Assembly (NCBI RefSeq): GCF_949628265.1
Contig: NC_088789.1
Span: forward strand, 22,313,883-22,377,882
Source: Cloeon dipterum
Taxonomy: Eukaryota > Arthropoda > Insecta > Ephemeroptera > Baetidae
DNA: 64,000 bases
Direction of reading: 5' to 3'
The notes under the pieces were generated by a model, which worked only from the letters and a program-made list of their open reading frames with translations, was not told the DNA's origin and made no database searches. Below, one piece after another: positions 10,076 to 20,595 of the stretch (positions are counted from its first letter, which is position 1; each line of letters begins with the position of its first letter). A program made the translations under genes and the position numbers.

Positions 10076-13000
10076 ATGTTCTCCGCCAGGCTGTTGGTGC
10101 TTCTGCTGGTCAGTATTGCCTCCTGTGCCTCCTGTTCGTGTTCTATGTGTTTATATGTGTACTCGGATTTAGAAGTAAGTGGGCCAGCAAAAGAGGCGAC
10201 AGATGCACCGTGCGCGCGTTTTTGGCTAACGGCAGGACCATTGTCCAGCACAAGTAGCACTCGACCAATTTTAATTCACCTTCTGCTTCGCTTTCTTGCT
10301 CGCTTTTTTAATTAATTTTCACTGAAAAGCACCTGGATTTAATTTTAGATCTTAGCTTGAGCTTCTCGGTTTCGATTCTAAGTATTAATTCGCTTTTCGA
10401 TTGATGTTTCAAATCAATTCACGAGCATGCAGCACGTCCGTGAAATTTTAAATTGTATTTTTTATCATTTTGTTACACTTATGCTCTCAAAATGCAGGTC
10501 GAGATTTGGTTAATTGTGGGAAGTATTCCTGTTTCGTCATTGTTTGGTTACGGCACTTTTGTGCATTATTGCATATGACGTCCAGTGACGAATTTGCGAG
10601 TCACGAGATTTTGATGATAAGCAAAGTGTTACGAGGGCGTAATAACATTAATAATTCACAGAAAAACCACTTACTCACGTCAGCACAATTTTTTCAAGAA
10701 TTTAGCTCTTTTATTATATTAATTAAGCTCAAATTTCACGCATATGATTTCAAATTTTTCGCTATTTAAATTTAGCAAAAGACGTTAAAATCTTCATTAT
10801 TTAATTTTAAAATTAAGAATCCAATCTCTTTGGGTGTATTAATGAACAAAAAATCCGATTTTATTGCCTATCACCTATTAAGTGTCTTTAAAACACAATA
10901 AATGCTTTCCAGGAAATGAGAGATAATAAAAATTAAATGGTAGATGAGGAAAGTGCGATGAATATCATCCTCAAACTAAATGTAAAATTAATCAAGGAAA
11001 AGGCGAATAAATTAATACAAAGCTCTCTCGGTTCAACCAAAAAATAAATAAATACAAAAGCATTCCCGAGCATTAGTCGCAGCATAATGTCCTGCTGCTT
11101 GTTCTCTCACAATTAAGTATTTCGCGTTGCCTCTCAGCGAGGTGCATTCATCTATAAGCGAAACCGAAGGGGCTCGTTTCCTCAAATGAAAGTTGTGAAA
11201 AAGTGAAATACACACAGCCTCTACAATGGGGGACCATTATGCAGTATGTATTAGCCTATACTGATAAGCTACTTCGACAAGCTGCTATATTAAGCTGCTG
11301 CTGCTGCTGGTTTTCGATGCAGGCTGAAAAGGGGAAAGTGTAATTCGCGCGCTGTTTGTTTTCGATTTAGATAAAAGCAGGCTAATTTTATCCACCGCGT
11401 AAATTGTTAAGATAAGTGCCTTCCAATTAAATTCCGGTTTAGCTTCAGTCCTTTCACCTGAATTTAAAAACGAATGACAGGGAGCTTCTCTTTCACCTCT
11501 TAATTTGCTATTCAGCGCAACGGTTTGCAGTGACAATTCGGGTTAGATTCCTTGGCTGAAATCCAAATAAAGGAAACTATTCCGCACGTAATTCTAGTTC
11601 AGGCGATTTACTCCTGCATTACAAGCAGGTTTTTTTACCGCTACCAGAACAGTGTGCAGTCCACTCAATTTTTTTCTGAACAGTTAGTAGCACAAAATTT
11701 TCCTATAATTCCACGGATATAGGTGTAAATTGGAAGATAGCTAAAAATATTTGAAATGGAAAATTGAAGAAAATTATTATTTATTCCGTCATTTAAATTT
11801 TGAAAGATATCGAACTTATTTCCTCGCACTACACCTAAATTTTATAATTTCTTACATTTTCATTTGTGTTGCTCGAGTGTGTCTTCCCAATTTCGGAATC
11901 AAATTCTCCGCTATTTTATTCAACCCAGCTTAAAAACAATTTTGTCTGGTTCCAGGTGAGCGCGGCGTTTGCCAGGCGACCTGAGTCAAGCAAGCCGCCA
12001 AGGGCAGCCGCTGTTTCCGACGCGTCGGCCACCAGGGTACACAACTCGTTCGATCCTGCTCCGTACAGTGCCCTCTTCCAGCCCGAAAACCTCGACCTGA
12101 CCGGATTCTTCGGGCCGCAATTCGTTCCAAAACAGCAGAACCACGGTGTGGACATCGGCGCTCTGTACGCGCAGTATGGCAGCCCCCACCAGCACTTCTC
12201 CTTCAACTACCCTGGAAAGGATCAGAGCCAGGCTGCCCAGCCGAGCCGCCAGCAGGATTTCCAGAGGTTCAAGCAGAGCAAGCTGCCGCAGCAGGTTGAA
12301 GCATCTGTCCCGAACAAACAGCAGGCGTCCGAGGAGGTCTACTACGGCTCTCACTACGCCCAGCCGCCGTCCTTCGTGCAGGCTCAGCCACAGTACGCAG
12401 GCGTCCAGCAAGCTTACGGCCCGGCCATCCATGAGCCTGTCCCCAACCAGCAGCCGATCCGTGGCTACGCCCCAGGAGTGGCCTTCCAGCACCAACAACT
12501 TCAACAGCAGCAGGCGGTGCAGTACCACCCGCACGGCCACCCTGGCATCGGCGTGCAGCCGCAAGCGCAAGCCCAGCCACAATTGCAGGTCCAGCCGACG
12601 GTCGCGCCGCACGCCGTTTTCCAGCAGTCCGCGTACCAACAGCCCAACGCCATGAACTTCCAACAGGCCTTCCAGCAGGCCTACCACCAGCAGCAGCAGC
12701 AGCAGCAGGATCAGCCACAATTGGTGGCTGGACGACCTCCAAATGGAAAGGTGAACCTGCAAGCCGTGCTGCAGAGCCAGGTGTTGCCGCAAATCAAGGG
12801 CGCCCAGGGCATCCAGCTGCTCGACCTGAGCGAGTTCTTCCCACCCAAAGAAGGCCAACAGCCTGTCTACTTCCACATCAACCCCTCTGAGGACTACAAG
12901 ACGGCCAGCTTGACCCCGGTCCAGCTGAATTCGTTCTACCAAGCAGTCAACCAGCAGCAGCAGCAGCAACAACAACAACAACAACAGCAACAGCCTGGCG

Positions 13001-14771
13001 CGCTCGCCAAGCCCTCTTCGGCCATCCCGGCCGCAGCAGTAAGGGAACCCACCCTGAGCCCTGCCGAGGTTGCTGCTTATCTTCAACAGCAGTCAGCCTA
13101 CGCAGGACAGACTTTCGCGCATCAAACCAGCAGCCACCATCAAAGCCAGCCGTCCAGCAGGCCGTCCAGCTACACGTTCTCCCAACTTTCCTCGACCCCT
13201 TTCAAGCAGCAACACGCTGACCTGAGCGCTTACTACTCCCAACAGGTAAATTATCAATAGGTTTTTAATAGTTAAAATCCAAAACGGCTGTTTTGGACGT
13301 AATTTTGGAAATTTTCCATCAATAAGTTTTGGTGACAGCATCACTACATTTTTTTAATTTTACGTTTAGATCGTTGAAAATATGTTAATTTATTTTGAAA
13401 TTTTGTGTTTCAGGGCCGTCCTGAAGAAACAGGTGCTGTTTATAATGGTCAGCCCATTCCGTTCACCGAACAGGACGTCCCTAGACAACATCAGGTCTAT
13501 TATGCTGCCCAGGTAATTTCAAATCTTATCTGACGCTCTTCCAAAATAATCGTTATTCTAATTATTCGAGATTTTAAGGCGGTTGACTCGTATTTTTCTG
13601 TCCATCTCATTTTCTTTAAGACAAAATATCAAATAAGCATGAATAACACGCAATTTTTAGACTCTAGCGTCACTAAAATCGAAGACAAAAGTCATCTTAA
13701 ACTGACGAAATCACTTCTTAAGCTAGGGGGATAATCGTACTAAAACAATTAACACTTTCAGTCCATTTAAGATATTTTTAAAATTTTATTTACAGTCAGA
13801 TTTTCAATTTATTAAAAAATTTGCTGTTTAAAAAGTAGTTGGTTTTAGAAATAAGTTGAGATTTAACCATTTTGGCCATTACCTTCATGATGGGGTTTTT
13901 ATCAAAAGTAATTGGGCTTAAAATCACAATTTTCTTGTTTTGGTAGTGATTTCGTTAAATTTGGTCGGATTGTAATCGAAAATAAATAGTAAGACCGAGC
14001 CTGACCAATTAATTTTGCGCATGGGAGATTATTAGTAATTTTCGTGTCAGTTGCTAGCTTTCAAACAACTTGGGGGAAAGAGACTAAGAAAATGCACAAA
14101 TATTGTTGTGCATTTGGTTGACAGTGATGGACTTTCATGCTAATTAAAGTAGATGTCTCACAATCAGCCAGCAAGCAATTTTTGGTGGTCAGCCGCTAGC
14201 CACCATTAAGCTGAGCCAACCAGGCCAGCAACCGATCAAAAAGTCGGAAAAAATTGAAAAGTGCTAGAGAAAAATTAGTATCTGGTATTATATCAGACTC
14301 TGTTAAGCACTTCACTTTTGTCAGCCACCGGAAAAAAATACTCAGCCGCCGCAGCCGGGCTAAAATTCGGCTATTTTCATGCCTCAAATTTCGATATTTT
14401 TGCTAAAAAAAATTTGTTGAAAACAGCATTTTAATACAAAAAAATCCAGCCCTTGTCAAATTTTAATTACTGCAATTTCCAATGTTTTTTTTCAGCCAAC
14501 CGATGCGTCGGCAGAAGAAGTGCAGCCAGCAAAAGCGCCGTCGAATGAGGCGCAGTATTTCAAAGCCAGCGTGGCCAAGGCCGTGAAGAAGGTGCAAAAG
14601 GCATCGCAACTGGCGCACTTCTCTCAATCAGCCGCCCCCAGTCCCATCCAGAGCTCACCTGCCAACTCACAATCAGGATTAAAGCCCTCGAAGATCAGGC
14701 AGCTCGTGAAAAAGCCTCATACGCAAGGGCCTGGATATTCGTTTGAAATCGCAGGCGCGAATAAAAAATGA
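10076..14771 (+). CDS. Secreted Gln-rich low-complexity protein, unrecognised
   Basis: Four exons (10076-10108, 11956-13245, 13414-13512, 14496-14771) join in phase into about 565 residues. Exon 1 encodes only 11 residues (MFSARLLVLLL) and completes a signal peptide with VSAAFA at the start of exon 2; cleavage before RRPE is likely. The body is rich in Gln, Ala, Pro, Ser and Tyr with two poly-Gln runs. One less repetitive segment (QGIQLLDLSEFFPP, then PVYFHINPSEDYK) may be a conserved core. The C-terminus is basic and ends GANKK. There is no chitin-binding R&R consensus and no membrane segment. The composition and the TATA promoter suggest an extracellular structural, mucin-like or cuticle-associated protein; this is inference. 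Exon 1 and the promoter argue strongly that the gene is real and expressed. Confidence 0.8.
12688..12708 (+). repeat. (CAG)7 run coding poly-Gln
   Basis: Seven uninterrupted CAG codons lie in exon 2 of the Gln-rich gene. A pure run is likely to vary in length between individuals. Confidence 0.8.
12952..12993 (+). repeat. CAG/CAA run coding about 14 Gln
   Basis: Mixed CAG and CAA codons encode a second poly-Gln tract in the same exon. The antisense frame across it reads as poly-Leu and is a shadow. Confidence 0.8.
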
Positions 14772-15237
14772 TTTAATTAATTATTCAGACAAACGTCGAT
14801 GGGAGGAGACTAACAAAAATAAGGAAAATACAACAAAGTACTGTATAGAGTTGCTCAGAGCGCGATAGGGGAAAATTTTAACATTCATTGCTTGCCAAAC
14901 GACGTGCAGAGAGAGTGAGTGAGGGAACAGTTAACGCGCCACAAAAAACAATCGACGATCACGAACCAGTTTCACGCTGCTTTCGCTGCAAGCGGAGAAG
15001 AGCTACTTTTTACGGATTATTTTTGTCTTAAAAAATTATTGTAATGTTAAGGCTGTATCGTAAATATATTCCAGGATTTTTTTTAATGAAATAATGAGCT
15101 TTAAAACGCATTCTGGGGCCAAAAAAACACACATAATCACTAACATCCCACATCTCATCCTAACAAATAATAATTAAATATCTAGTTGTTAAGAAGTTAT
15201 TTATTGAAATTGTGTCACACGAGCCCGTTGTAAACTG

Positions 15238-15243
15238 AATAAA
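15238..15243 (+). terminator. Polyadenylation signal of the Gln-rich gene
   Basis: AATAAA lies about 470 nt after the stop codon and 88 nt before the first tRNA gene, giving a 3' UTR of roughly 0.5 kb. Confidence 0.5.
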
Positions 15244-15330
15244 GATGCAGGAAAATGAAACTATGCGCCCTCATTTCTCGCCGACCACACCTTGAGTACA
15301 AAATAGTCTTTTTGATCTCCCTCTTTCAAC

Positions 15331-15412
15331 GCTGTGGTGTCCGAGTGGTTAAGGAGTTGGACTCGAAATCCAATGGGCTTTGCCCGCACAGGTTCGAATC
15401 CTGTCCACAGCG
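15331..15412 (+). tRNA. tRNA-Ser (anticodon CGA)
   Basis: This is an 82-nt type II tRNA gene. The acceptor stem pairs GCTGTGG with CCACAGC. The anticodon stem-loop is TTGGA-CTCGAAA-TCCAA, giving anticodon CGA for UCG codons. A long variable arm (ATGGGCTTTGCCCGC region) marks it as serine. The T arm carries GGTTCGAATCC, which is also the B box, and the A box lies in TGTCCGAGTGG. A T run follows at once as the RNA polymerase III terminator. There is no intron. It faces the tRNA-Ser(TGA) gene 0.9 kb away. Confidence 0.96.
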
Positions 15413-16273
15413 ACTTTTTGCATTTTTTTATTTTAATGATTTCGTGCTTCCCGTCACATTGTTTTTTTTTTAATTCTTATTTTACAAGTCTATTTTCTTG
15501 TAACGATAAAAATATTCGGTTTTAATTTTTTCAATATTTTTGTATAATTTTAATCATTTATAGCGGATGGTTACACATCTGGCGTTTTTCATTTGTTTAA
15601 AGCATTATTTATTTATAACACACGTTGTTATTTTTAATGTAAATTGAGAATAGACAAAGCAAATTAATATCAGATATATTAGGAAAAGGAACAAACAATA
15701 TCTCCAGGAGGAACGGGAATTATTGGTAGATGCAAATAAAGGAACACATTCAAGGATGTCCAAATTCAGTTGAAATTAAAATGCAAGCTGCATTAAATTT
15801 AATTTCTACAGGAACTACTTTATCATCAAATTACAGAAATGATCAATAATATTATTCTTTGCTGCACAATACAAGCGGAAACACTGAAATTTTGAATAAG
15901 ATTGTCCTCTTTTAGTGGCAAATTTTCCCTTCCTCTTCTTATTTTCCTTGGATCCCTTTGATGTTGGATTTTAAAGTTTAATGGGGAAATTTTTGGCCAG
16001 TTTGCTATTAAAACCAATTGTTGGGATGGGATGTGTATTGTAGAGTAAAAACTAATTAATAAAAATTATAGGCGATTCTCGACAGTTTATAATGGCAAAG
16101 AAAATAATTTTTAACATAAAATAATGTGCCAAAATTAGGGTAGGGAGCTTTTTTAATCACAGGAAATAATCAAAGAAAATTGAGTAATTACGTAAATAAG
16201 GCTATTCATTTACTGCTTAAAACAGTAAAATGCTACAAGAAGTTTGAAAATATTAAAAAAATGACAAAAAGTA
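15413..16273. other. Spacer between the two serine tRNA genes
   Basis: AT-rich sequence with T-run pol III terminators at both ends. I see no gene or repeat family in it. Confidence 0.6.
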
Positions 16274-16355
16274 CGCTGCGGACAGGATTCGAACCTGTGC
16301 GGGTAGAACCCATTGGATTTCAAGTCCAACTCCTTAACCACTCGGACACCGCAGC
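16274..16355 (-). tRNA. tRNA-Ser (anticodon TGA)
   Basis: This is an 82-nt type II tRNA gene on the minus strand. The acceptor stem pairs GCTGCGG with CCGCAGC. The anticodon loop CTTGAAA gives anticodon TGA for UCA codons. It differs from the CGA gene at 15331 at only a few positions: one acceptor pair, the wobble base and the variable arm tip. The two are therefore close paralogs. A T-rich terminator follows downstream, left of 16274. It lies 416 bp upstream of the THOC5 start on the opposite strand. Confidence 0.96.
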
Positions 16356-16771
16356 TGACGAGACATTCCAGGTCGTAATTTTCTATAAAATCTTAGGCAT
16401 GTTTTGTTCGGGTACTTGGTTCTAAATTGCCAGCAAGGAAGAGGTGTCAATAAATTATGATTTTTAAAAGAGCCTGTGAAGTGGATTAATCGAGACATTT
16501 AAATAATAAAAGCAGAAGAGTGCTAATTTGAATATGATATTGTGCACTGAAGCCGCTGCAATCTTTTGGCAAAATTAGAAACTAAACTGCATTGTTGTCA
16601 CCCTGGTGCCAACAGTGCCTGAGTGCCAACATAACGGAACAAAAACATGCCGGCGTATGTTGTTTGACTTGTTAACATTTGCGATTTATTTCACAAAGAG
16701 AAATGACCATTTTTTGTTAACCAAAATCGAACATTCTTACCTCTACGACGTCCAGATTGAGAAACCGCATC

Positions 16772-19700
16772 ATGGTGAACGAAAAGAGCAAGCCTGCGGA
16801 GAAGAACTTGCCCAAAAGAACGTCGTCGCGACGCAAAATTGACTCTCCACAGGACGAACCGGATAATCCACCGGCAAAATCGGCCAAAACTGCATCCAAA
16901 CCAACCCCTAAGGCTAGTGGGGAGCCGCCGGCTTCCGCGAAAAGTGCGTCGAGTGGTACAACCAAGTCTGCTTCAAGTGGCACTGCTAAACCTGCCGCAG
17001 CCGCACCCCCGTCCTCCGCGAAGAAGGAATTTGAAGGGGATGTCTACAAGGTTAGGAATTTTTCGTCCTCATTTCTTCGAATTTATACAAATAATAATGT
17101 GAATATTTAAATCGCGGCAGATGATTTTTGCCCTCTAATTCCGTGCACGCTATTAAATCAAATTATTATAATAAAATTTTAATTTCTAAGCATCTTATCA
17201 TTTATAGAGCCTGATTGAGCATGAAGAGGAAATCAGCGTAAATTCTAAACCAGATGAGGACCACGACAAATTCAAAGAGACCTGCAATAAAATAAAGGAT
17301 CTGATGTTATCTATCAGCGAGCTAAAGAAGCAAGATACTCCAGAGGTGTGTAGATTAGTTTTCTCTCTTTTTTATTTAAGAAGGAATGGTATGTACATTA
17401 TAATATAATATTCTCAAATAATTCCTCGCAGGCAAAGGCGGAAATTGGCAAGAAAAGGATTGATGTGTGCATGTTGTTTGTGACGCTCAAAAGAATCAAC
17501 CGGTTTGAAAAGTACAAGACGAAGAACTCGAGGGAAATGCTGAGCAAAGTTCGTCAGCAGGTCGACAGCTACAACCTGCAGCTGCAGAATTTGCTCTATG
17601 AGTCGATGCATCTGCACAAGGCAGTCACCAAGTGCCTCGAGTTCAAGTAATAATTAAAATTTAACTGTCATCAGCCTTTGTAATAATTCATCGTCAGGTC
17701 TGAGGACAAAGACATAGATTTGGTGCCTCTGCCCGAGTTCTACAAGGAAGCACCCCCGAGTATATCGCGCAAGGTATTAATGTGCCTGTACAGTTTTTTG
17801 CTCTTTAAGCTAATTTTGGCTGTTAAATTAGGAGGAAACAGAGAAGGATCCGCACTTGCAGCGTCTGGCCCGGCTGGAGTGGGAGCTGGAGCAGCGAAAA
17901 CAGCTTGCTGCCAAGAGTGAGATTTTGTTGAAGGAGAAGGAGGAGGTCGCCTCAGATATTAACAAAAAGAATGAATATCTCGACAACATCTGCCCTCAAC
18001 TGGAGACTCTGATGGAGGTGGGAAATTAATTTTGGTTTAATTCACATTTTATGCTCATTAGCAAAATAACTTTTGTTCTAATGAAAATATTTTAATTTAA
18101 TCTTGACAATATTTGGTGTATAGACTTGACAAGACTGGTCAATTTTGACAGTGTTATTTGAAAAACAGGATCAGATTTTAGAAACCGATTTAAATATCAA
18201 GAAAACCAATCAAAATTGAATTCCAGGCGATGATCCCGGTGCAAGAGCAGCTTGGAATGTCAGACAGCAAAGTTCGAAAGCTGCACAAGAGCGCGGTTTT
18301 GCTGCCGGAGCCGCTGTACGCGCTTTTTGTCCAGTTGGAGGCGTACATGGAGGCCTCAGACAAGCTGATCGTGGTAAGCATCATGGGAGACGAGGAGGAG
18401 GCCCGCCAACTCAAGAAATCTTCACGCGTTGAGGAGGACAACGAAGACACAGACTCTGACTTGGAGGACCTCATTCAGCCGAGTCGGCGCAGTCGGCGGG
18501 TCAAGAAAAGTGTGCGCCAGGAGGAGGAGCGCAAGGCCCTGCTGCAGAAGCATCCACTATCGGTGCAGCTGCTTGTCAAACTCAAGAAATGTATTATTAT
18601 TTCTAATTTAGGTTTCTTTTATTCAATTGTTTGTTCCTTTTTAGATAAAGATTCCATCACGTTGACGTTCAACTACCTGATAAAGCTGCAAGTAGTCACG
18701 GTTAAATGCTTCGTAAACATGGACAAGGAACTGGAAGGCAGTTTCGCTGGGTATAGTTAATTATTTTCTACCTGAGCCTGAAGCAATTAGGGATTTGAAT
18801 TTGCAGTGACCTGATTTCTCCATCCAATCTGCTGAGTGAATTGTTCCCAAATGACACAGGATTAACCAGTCCCAATTCGTCAAATTTTTTCCAACTCAAG
18901 GACTTGGGTCTCGACTCGTTCCACAACTATGTTCAAGACGTGGGGTTCCCGTACCAATGGGCCCAGAAAATGTGCGGCTTTTCTTTCCTTGCGGAAACCC
19001 CAAACGTATGACAGTTATTTTATAAATGATTGCACCCCAAATAATTTAAATATAATTAGAGCGAGCCTGTTATGGTGATGAAGGTTGACCCTGCGGTCAT
19101 TAGAGGGTGTGTTCCGGAAATGATCAGAACCGTCCGAAGCAGGTTTAAGGCTAGGATGGCTCTTGGCAAGCAAATTCAGGACTTTGGTATTTAAAATTAA
19201 TTAATGCTTAGAAAGAAGTTAATAATTTTAAATAATTTTCAGAAAGAGGGAAAGTGATTGTTCACACCTCACAAAAGCGTCTTTTCCCAAGCAAAGTCGC
19301 GTGCAATTTAGCGACTTGGGAATCCATAACCTGGGAGGATTATGAAACCATCCCCTCAAACCAGAACTTAATTGAAGAAGGCGTTGTCCACGAATCAGAC
19401 AAGTTTTACAAGGCAAATTTCTCGCGACTTAACTCTGATGGCAATTTTGGTAAGCCCTATCCTCATTGCAAATTAGATTTTATTTTTATTTTAATGGCCA
19501 TTACAGCAAAACTCACCGCCTACATCGTGGTCAAGCCCGACTACCCCAGAGTTGCCCCAGTTTTTTCCCTTAGAATGCACTGGAACACAGACATAGACGC
19601 CCGAAACAGTAGTGCTATAAGGGTAAGTAATATTTTTTGGTACCATGAATTGGTGAGGAATATATTTATCAATTTAATGAAAAATTTTCAAACGTCCTCT

Positions 19701-20511
19701 TTACTTTTACTTAAATACTTTTTAAAAATGGGAGGAAGGTAAAATTTTCCCAGGTTGCCGTTTAAATTAGCGAAATAAAGCTCCAAAATTTGCATGCTAA
19801 TCAATTGACAAGCGCTGTCTCTTTATTGAATATCATGATTATTTTATTTCGCCAGGAGAGAAATTTACCTCACATTTCGCACACTGTTGGATTGATCACA
19901 GCAAGACGAATTGAAATCAAGCTAAAACTCACTGACAACCTGTTAATTTTTATGAGAAATTTGGCTAAAGTTTTATTTTAACTCTTAATTTATCCCAATT
20001 ACTTAAACTGTTGCTAAATTCCACAAATAATAAATAATAATAATAATTAGCCAACAATACAAAATGTTCTTATTCGTTGGCCTGTAAAGCTTTACTTTTA
20101 AGTGTCAATAACAAAATTAATAACCATAATTTAGTGTAGTTCAATTTTAAATAACTTTCAATTATACAAATGGTTCAAAATTCATATATTTAGGACATGG
20201 AGAAAGAGGTAAACGTGCATTGGCGCGAGCTGATTACTGAGCCTGGCTGGGTGTGGGGATTGCTGTCGGCCCAGATGATGCGCGTAATGGTTTGCTTTGA
20301 CGTGTTCCTGGAGGCCCTCGGCTGTGCGGGCACCGCGCCCCCAGAGTTCAGCATGGACACCCACAGGATGTTCTTCAGACCAGTGAAGTAGGTTTTTTAT
20401 TTTAACCTCTTTACGTTTCCAACTAAAATTTGATTCATCAGGGGAAGGTGCCGAAGTCTGCCGTTCAAGTACGTGCCTGGAGCCGGAAATGGCAGGTTCG
20501 TCCAACGCTGA
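16772..20511 (+). CDS. Thoc5: THO complex subunit 5 (THOC5)
   Basis: Thirteen exons join in phase to about 758 residues: 16772-17050, 17208-17345, 17432-17646, 17698-17773, 17832-18017, 18227-18590, 18645-18750, 18807-19005, 19060-19186, 19243-19449, 19507-19622, 20194-20387, 20442-20511. THOC5 is part of the nuclear THO/TREX complex that couples transcription to mRNA export. Diagnostic stretches are the coiled-coil RLARLEWELEQRKQLAAK, the FVQLEAYMEA region, the LTFNYLIKLQVVTVK stretch and the C-terminus SLPFKYVPGAGNGRFVQR. The N-terminus is a long Ser/Ala/Lys/Pro-rich tail with a basic cluster (KRTSSRRK) that looks like a nuclear signal. Exon 6 carries an acidic-then-basic linker. The ATG at 16772 begins MVNEKSKP and is the first in frame. 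The gene is tail to tail with beta-glucuronidase, with only 84 bp between stop codons. Intron 11 holds a dispersed repeat. Confidence 0.93.
19782..19971 (+). repeat. Dispersed repeat, copy A (THOC5 intron 11)
   Basis: This stretch is clearly related to 61248-61455 in the same orientation. Shared blocks in the same order are CTAATCAAT, GCTGTCTC/CACTGTCTC, GGAG(A)GAAATTT..CCTCACATTT, TTGAAATCAAGC, and AGAAATTTGGCTA near the end. No open frame or terminal repeat is obvious. It may be a SINE or MITE fragment of unknown family. Confidence 0.6.
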
Positions 20512-20581
20512 TTTTAATGCTTATGATTTAATTTCTAAATATAATGCTCAAGCTGAGCAATTTTGTCTTGATAAACAGCAT

Positions 20582-20587
20582 TTTATT
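20582..20587 (-). terminator. Polyadenylation signal of beta-glucuronidase
   Basis: AATAAA on the minus strand (TTTATT on plus) lies 8 nt after the stop codon at 20596. The 3' UTR would be very short, and cleavage would fall close to the 3' end of THOC5 on the other strand. Confidence 0.45.
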
Positions 20588-20595
20588 TTATTTAA

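Noticed and set aside
12146-12742. Arg/Ser-rich plus-strand and Gly/Ala-rich minus-strand frames inside the same exon
   Set aside because: Low-complexity out-of-frame shadows of the Gln-rich coding sequence.
11986-13086. 366-residue minus-strand open frame rich in Leu
   Set aside because: It is the antisense shadow of the Gln-rich exon: CAG/CAA repeats read as Leu on the other strand, with no start context or family.
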